Assembly (NCBI GenBank): GCA_021202495.1
Contig: JAJQCX010000125.1
Location: forward strand, 1-8,956
Direction of reading: 5' to 3'
DNA: 8,956 nt
From: Clostridia bacterium
GTDB lineage: Bacteria > Bacillota > Clostridia > UMGS1883
Shown: piece by piece, positions 4,677-8,956 of the stretch
Position numbering within the stretch: position 1 is the first letter of the stretch
Layout: every line of letters begins with the position of its first letter
The notes under the pieces: generated by a model
Database searches by the model: none
What the model saw: only the letters and a program-made list of their open reading frames with translations
What the model was told of the DNA's origin: nothing
Made by a program: the position numbers and the translations under genes

Positions 4677-5927
4677 TTATTTCTCCAAGTTTTCGCGGGC
4701 AATCGAGAGCATCAGTTTGATGCGGTTTTCTTGGTTTACTCTGGTGGCGGAGGGGTCGTAGTCAATGGGGACTATGTTGGCATTGGGATAGAGCTCTCTT
4801 ATTTTGCGAACCATGCCTTTGCCGACGATGTGGTTGGGAAGGCAGCCGAACGGCTGGGCGCAGACAATGTTTTCATAGCCCATCTTTACCAAATCAATCA
4901 TTTCGGCGGTGAGAAGCCAGCCTTCGCCCATTTTGCTGCCGTAGCCTATGACGCCCTTGGCGTTTTCCTTGGTGTGAGCATAGGGCATGGGAGGAACAAA
5001 ATTGGGATATTTGGAGAAGGAGTCAATCATTGCCTTTTCAAACTTTGTGAAAAAGTCGAACAGGAATTGACACACGGCTTTCTTTAAACCGCTGCCACCG
5101 TAGAGGCGAATGTCGTCAAGGCGATTGTCGACCTTAAAGAGCATGAAGCCCATGACGCCCGGGAGCATGACCTCACAGTCCTCCGAGGCTAAAAATTCTT
5201 CAAGGTTGTTGTTGCCGAGGGAGGAATATTTAACATAGATTTCGCCTACGACACCCACTTTGACCTTGGGGGTTTTGTTGACCTCGATTTTCGCAAAGTC
5301 GGCGACGATCTTGTCGATGTTTTTATAGATTGACTTAAATGAAAAGTGAGATGTTGCGGAAAGTGACGACGCGAGAGAGGCGGTGTATTTTTCAACAAGA
5401 GCGATTGTTTCGCCTTTATTGACCTCGTAGGGGCGAACCTGATTTTTGAGAAGCATTAAAACGTCGCCGTAGACAAGGCACGCCATGGCGCGGGTCATGA
5501 GAGGGAACGTCAATGAAAAGCCGCTGTTTTTTTCAAGACCCGAAAGGTTGAGGCTTATTACGGGAACGCTCTCAAAGCCCGCTTTTTTGAGCGCCTTGCG
5601 GAGAAGATGAATGTAGTTTGACGCGCGGCAGCCGCCGCCTGTTTGAGTTATCATGAGGGCGGTTTTGCTGACGTCGTATTTGCCGCTTTTGAGAGCCGCA
5701 ATCATCTGCCCTATGACAAGAAGGGCGGGATAGCAGGTGTCGTTATGTACATACATAAGACCTTCCTGAACAACCTCCTCGCTGCGGTTTTTGAGCACCT
5801 CCAGCTTGTAACCGAAGGAGCGGAAAACCTCGACTAAAATGTCGAAATGAGTTTCGAGCATGTAGGGAACAAGAATGGTATGCGTCTTTTTCATTTCCTT
5901 TGTAAATTCAACGTGCTGCTGTGCCAT
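4677..5927 (-). CDS. DUF2229/HgdB-like partner of the CoA-dehydratase activase
   Basis: 416-aa soluble protein that corresponds to the C-terminal part of the ~1400-aa activase-related proteins of other Firmicutes; here it is a separate gene. Conserved Cys motifs suit Fe-S binding as in 2-hydroxyacyl-CoA dehydratase subunits: NDTCYPA (Cys65), TQTGGGCRASNY (Cys100) and CAQPFGCLPNH (Cys356, Cys362). The C-terminal segment GEGWLLTAEMIDLVKMGYENIV and IDYDPSATRVNQENRIKLML is typical of the family. The start ATG 5927 has AAAGGAG at 8-nt spacing and lies 18 nt after the upstream stop, so the two genes are one operon and the split is genuine, not a frameshift. It probably works in complex with the upstream protein; the substrate is not known. 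Cytoplasmic; no signal peptide or membrane helix. Confidence 0.85.
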   Translation of the reverse strand: MAQQHVEFTKEMKKTHTILVPYMLETHFDILVEVFRSFGYKLEVLKNRSEEVVQEGLMYVHNDTCYPALLVIGQMIAALKSGKYDVSKTALMITQTGGGCRASNYIHLLRKALKKAGFESVPVISLNLSGLEKNSGFSLTFPLMTRAMACLVYGDVLMLLKNQVRPYEVNKGETIALVEKYTASLASSLSATSHFSFKSIYKNIDKIVADFAKIEVNKTPKVKVGVVGEIYVKYSSLGNNNLEEFLASEDCEVMLPGVMGFMLFKVDNRLDDIRLYGGSGLKKAVCQFLFDFFTKFEKAMIDSFSKYPNFVPPMPYAHTKENAKGVIGYGSKMGEGWLLTAEMIDLVKMGYENIVCAQPFGCLPNHIVGKGMVRKIRELYPNANIVPIDYDPSATRVNQENRIKLMLSIARENLEK

Positions 5928-5945
5928 TTCAGACGCTCCTTTCGA

Positions 5946-8834
5946 TTATATTGCCGCCAAAAGACTTCTGAGGCGGATTTTTACCGCGCCGAGATTTGTT
6001 ATCTCGTCGATTTTTATTTGAGTGTATATTTTGCCCTTTTCCTCCAGAATGGAGCGAACCTCGTCGGTGGTGATGGCGTCGACGCCGCAGCCGAAGGAGA
6101 CGAGCTGAACGAGCTCCATGTCGGGCCGGGTGGTGACGTATTTTGCAGCGCGGTAAAGGCGGGAATGGTACGTCCACTGATCAAGAACCGTGGTTGGAAT
6201 TTTATCGACCTTATCGCAGACGGCGTCCTCGGTGACGAGAGCGACGTCGAAGTTACATATGAGCTTATCGATGCCGTGGTTAATTTCGTTATCGACATGG
6301 TAGGGTCTGCCGGAGAGAACGATGATGTGCTTGCCCTCTTGGCGTGCGCGGGCAATGATTTCATCACCCTTAGATCTAACGGCGGCAAGATATTTGTCGC
6401 GCTCGGCATAGGCGGCGGTTGCCGCTTTTTTGACCTCTCCGAGAGTTACGGAAGGGAAATAGCGCGTCAAAATCGCGTGCATTTTCTTCGGAAAATCCTT
6501 CGGGCGATGGATGCCGACATAGTCATAAATGTAATTCACGTTTGAAATTTCGCCGCAGTTTGCCGCGATGACCTCGGGGTAATAGGCAACGACGGGGCAA
6601 TTGTAGTGATTTGAGGATTTATGCTCATCAAAATTGTAGGACATGCAGGGGTAAAAAATTGTTTTTACGCCGCTGTCAACGAGCGATCTGATGTGCCCGT
6701 GCATAAGCTTTGCGGGGAAACACACCGTGTCCGACGGAATTGTCGCCTGACCCTTGAGGTAAAGCGAGCGCGAGGAGCGCGGACTTGCGACAACCTCAAA
6801 GCCGAGCTTTGTAAAGAAAGCGTGCCAAAAGGGCAGAAGCTCGAACATATTGAGCCCCATGGGAAGACCTATTTTGCCGCGCGCGCCGGGGATGGGCTTG
6901 TAAGCGTCCAAAAGCTCGTTTTTATAGGCATAGAGGTTGAGCCCGTTGTCGGGAGCCTTTTTCGTGACGGGGCGTTCGCAGCGGTTGCCGCTGATGAAAC
7001 GTCTGCCGCCGGCGAAGGTGTTGACGGTTAAAAGACAGTTATTTGTGCAAAGACCGCAGTTGACGGTTCTTGCGCTGTGGGAAAAGCTCTTGAGCTCGTC
7101 AAGAGAGAGGAGCGAGCTTTTGCTTGCGTTTTTCGACTTGGCGTAGAGCGCAGCGCCATATGCGCCCATGAGCGCCGAAACGGAGGGGCGAACGACTTCA
7201 ACCTCCATTTCCTGCTCGAAGGCGCGGAGAACGGCGTCGTTTAAAAACGTGCCGCCCTGAACGACGATGCGTTTGCCGAGCGCCTCCTTTGAGGAGGGGC
7301 GAATTACTTTATAAATCGCGTTTTTGACAACGCTGGTGGAAAGACCGGCCGAAATGTCCTCAATCGTCGCGCCGTCTTTTTGCGCCTGCTTGACCGACGA
7401 ATTCATAAACACCGTGCATCTTGAACCGAGGTCGACGGGATTTTTCGCGTAAAGACCGAGGTGGGCAAAACCCGCAATGTCGTAGCCGAGGGCGTTGGCG
7501 AACGTTTGAAGAAACGAGCCGCAGCCGGAAGAGCAGGCTTCGTTGAGATAGATGTTGTCGATAGCGCCGTTCTTTATTTTAAAGCACTTCATGTCCTGCC
7601 CGCCGATGTCGATGACAAATTCGACGTCGGGCATAAACTTTTTCGCGGCGGTGAAGTGGGCAACTGTTTCGACGATGCCGAAGTCGGCGCGGAACGCGTT
7701 TTTGATGATGTCTTCTCCGTAGCCTGTGACGGCGGAGGAGGCAATTTCAATGTCGGGGCGTTCTTCATATATTTTCAAAAGAATGTCCTTAATTATCGGA
7801 ACGGGGTTGCCGCTGTTGGGCGAATACTGCGAAAAGAGAATATTTTCATCCTCGTCGATAACGACGCACTTGACAGTTGTGGAACCGGCGTCGATACCGA
7901 GATAGACCTTGCCGTTAGCTTCGGCAAGCGATTTTTGAGGAACGGTCGCTTTTTTGTGGCGAAGTTCAAAGGCTTTGTATTCGTTCTCGTTTTTGAAAAG
8001 CGGGGAAAGCGTGTTAAATTCACCGCCGCCGCTGTAGGCGGAAATGCCGTCAATCACATGGTTTATATCAATTTGACTGTCGGCGCAGAACGCCGCGCCG
8101 AGAGCAACATAGAAAAGCGAATTTTCGGGGCAGGTGCCCTTGCGTCCGAGAGCGGAATCGAAAAGGTCGCGCAAAGTTGAGAAGAACGTGAGCGGACCGC
8201 CCAGGTAGACAACGTTGCCCTCAATGGGACGCCCCTGGGCGAGACCGCCGATTGTCTGATTTACAACGGCGTCGAAAATGCTGGCGGAAACGTCGTATTT
8301 ATTCGCGCCCTGGTTCAAAAGCGGCTGAACGTCGCTCTTGGCGAAAACGCCGCAGCGCGAAGCAATTGTGTAGATGCGCTCGTGCTTTGCCGCGTATTCG
8401 TCCATTTCGGTGGGTGTGAGGTGAAGAAGGGTCGCCATTTGGTCGATGAACGCGCCGGTGCCGCCCGCGCATGAGCCGTTCATTCGAACCTCGCACGCGC
8501 CTTGAAGAAAAAGAATTTTCGCGTCTTCGCCGCCGAGCTCGATAATTACATCCGTGCCGGGGAGGAGCTTATTTGCCGCGGCGCGCGTGGCGTAGACCTC
8601 CTGCACGAACATCGCGCCCGCGCTTTCGGCAATGCCCATGCCGGCGCTGCCGGAGACGGCAAAATAGACGTTTTTCATATCGGGAAACTGCGCCTTAACC
8701 CTTTGAAGAAGCTCGGCGCTCTTTTGTTTTATCTGCGAAAGATGACGCTCATACGAGGAAAAAATGATTTCGTCGTTGTCGTTTAAAACGACACATTTGA
8801 GCGTTGTTGAGCCTATGTCAAGACCGATGCGCAC
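5946..8834 (-). CDS. Tandem BcrAD/BadFG-type acyl-CoA dehydratase activase-like Fe-S ATPase
   Basis: 962 aa from GTG 8834 (MRIGLDIGSTT, GAAAGG 11 nt upstream); GTG 8843 would add MIF but its ribosome site is only 2 nt away. Numbering here is from 8843. Two ASKHA activase domains are fused: domain 1 (about 4-260: GLDIGSTTLK, IIELGGEDAK, GSCAGGTGAF, SRCGVFAKSD) and domain 2 (about 313-570: GIDAGSTTVK, VIDIGGQDMK, EACSSGCGSF, SRCTVFMNSS). In HgdC-type activases two Cys per subunit, 39 residues apart, hold a [4Fe-4S] cluster at the dimer interface; here Cys125/Cys164 and Cys437/Cys476 keep that spacing in both domains. Then come a Cys cluster CGLCTNNC...CERP (596-622) and DUF2229 (about 655-965, with SDTVCFPAKLMHGH, FYPCMSY, SFGCGVDAITTDEV). 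The likely role is ATP-driven low-potential electron transfer to a partner enzyme; the substrate is unknown. First gene of the operon. Confidence 0.9.
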   Translation of the reverse strand: MRIGLDIGSTTLKCVVLNDNDEIIFSSYERHLSQIKQKSAELLQRVKAQFPDMKNVYFAVSGSAGMGIAESAGAMFVQEVYATRAAANKLLPGTDVIIELGGEDAKILFLQGACEVRMNGSCAGGTGAFIDQMATLLHLTPTEMDEYAAKHERIYTIASRCGVFAKSDVQPLLNQGANKYDVSASIFDAVVNQTIGGLAQGRPIEGNVVYLGGPLTFFSTLRDLFDSALGRKGTCPENSLFYVALGAAFCADSQIDINHVIDGISAYSGGGEFNTLSPLFKNENEYKAFELRHKKATVPQKSLAEANGKVYLGIDAGSTTVKCVVIDEDENILFSQYSPNSGNPVPIIKDILLKIYEERPDIEIASSAVTGYGEDIIKNAFRADFGIVETVAHFTAAKKFMPDVEFVIDIGGQDMKCFKIKNGAIDNIYLNEACSSGCGSFLQTFANALGYDIAGFAHLGLYAKNPVDLGSRCTVFMNSSVKQAQKDGATIEDISAGLSTSVVKNAIYKVIRPSSKEALGKRIVVQGGTFLNDAVLRAFEQEMEVEVVRPSVSALMGAYGAALYAKSKNASKSSLLSLDELKSFSHSARTVNCGLCTNNCLLTVNTFAGGRRFISGNRCERPVTKKAPDNGLNLYAYKNELLDAYKPIPGARGKIGLPMGLNMFELLPFWHAFFTKLGFEVVASPRSSRSLYLKGQATIPSDTVCFPAKLMHGHIRSLVDSGVKTIFYPCMSYNFDEHKSSNHYNCPVVAYYPEVIAANCGEISNVNYIYDYVGIHRPKDFPKKMHAILTRYFPSVTLGEVKKAATAAYAERDKYLAAVRSKGDEIIARARQEGKHIIVLSGRPYHVDNEINHGIDKLICNFDVALVTEDAVCDKVDKIPTTVLDQWTYHSRLYRAAKYVTTRPDMELVQLVSFGCGVDAITTDEVRSILEEKGKIYTQIKIDEITNLGAVKIRLRSLLAAI

Positions 8835-8861
8835 AAAAATCACAGCCTTTCATTTTTTGCA

Positions 8862-8884
8862 GTTCAGCCGCTTCGCGGCTGAAC
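8862..8884. repeat. 10-bp-stem hairpin upstream of the activase gene
   Basis: GTTCAGCCGC (8862-8871) and GCGGCTGAAC (8875-8884) pair perfectly around a TTC triloop. It lies about 10 nt upstream of the activase ribosome site, so it could form in the mRNA leader. On the - strand it is followed by an A-run, not a T-run, so it is not a terminator in that direction. Confidence 0.75.
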
Positions 8885-8910
8885 ACGGGGACAAGCTCCG
8901 CTTTCCCCGT
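8885..8910. repeat. Second hairpin directly adjacent, ACGGGGA...TCCCCGT
   Basis: ACGGGGA (8885-8891) pairs with TCCCCGT (8904-8910), and AAGC/GCTT (8893-8896/8900-8903) continue the stem past one bulged C to a TCC triloop (GGA on the - strand). It abuts the previous hairpin with no gap. The remaining 8911-8956 shows no gene or promoter that I can recognise. Confidence 0.7.
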
Positions 8911-8956
8911 AAACCTCTTTTCACATCGCGCGCTTACGCTTACGCCTGCCTACGGC

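Noticed and set aside
5928..5948. Frameshift splitting one activase-related gene
   Set aside because: The junction has a clean stop, an 18-nt spacer and a well-placed AAAGGAG, and both products have natural termini.
7461..8180. A 239-codon frame on the + strand
   Set aside because: It is antisense to the activase gene, whose motifs are fully conserved; no ribosome site or recognisable domain.

Overview
The window looks like chromosomal DNA from an anaerobic, low-to-medium G+C Gram-positive bacterium, most likely an uncultured gut-type Clostridia (Oscillospiraceae-like). The reasons are Firmicutes-style AGGAG ribosome sites, a sigma-A type promoter, a 2-hydroxyacyl-CoA dehydratase activase-family operon typical of anaerobes, and a surface-protein module of a type I associate with clostridia. 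Taxonomy is inference; there is no rRNA or marker gene here.

Layout. (1) 1-1270, +: the 3' end of a large extracellular protein whose start lies outside the window. (2) 1271-1658: no confident gene, but a terminator, a 7-bp tandem repeat, a palindrome and several GC-rich hairpins. (3) 1659-2231, +: a small serine-recombinase homologue that has lost its catalytic serine and the active-site arginines but keeps a C-terminal helix-turn-helix. A second copy of the tandem-repeat-plus-palindrome arrangement lies directly behind it. (4) 2331-2932, +: a promoter and a YefM-YoeB type II toxin-antitoxin pair with a 7-nt gene overlap, closed by a 22-bp-stem hairpin shared with the convergent gene. (5) 3017-4628, -: a Schlafen/AlbA_2-HATPase (RecG-like) regulator gene cut by a 280-bp, fully palindromic, MITE-like element at 4255-4534. 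(6) 4677-8834, -: a two-gene operon for a tandem-domain CoA-dehydratase activase-like Fe-S protein (962 aa) and its Cys-rich DUF2229/HgdB-like partner (416 aa). (7) 8844-8956: a hairpin-rich leader or intergenic segment.

How it fits together. The activase operon looks like chromosomal metabolic backbone. The 1.3-4.6 kb segment looks like an accessory patch: an inactive recombinase between repeat copies, an addiction module, and a regulator gene broken by a small non-autonomous element. The items most worth following are the nested-palindrome element, the catalytically dead recombinase with its flanking composite repeats, and the possible intramolecular Fe-S site formed by the two fused activase domains.
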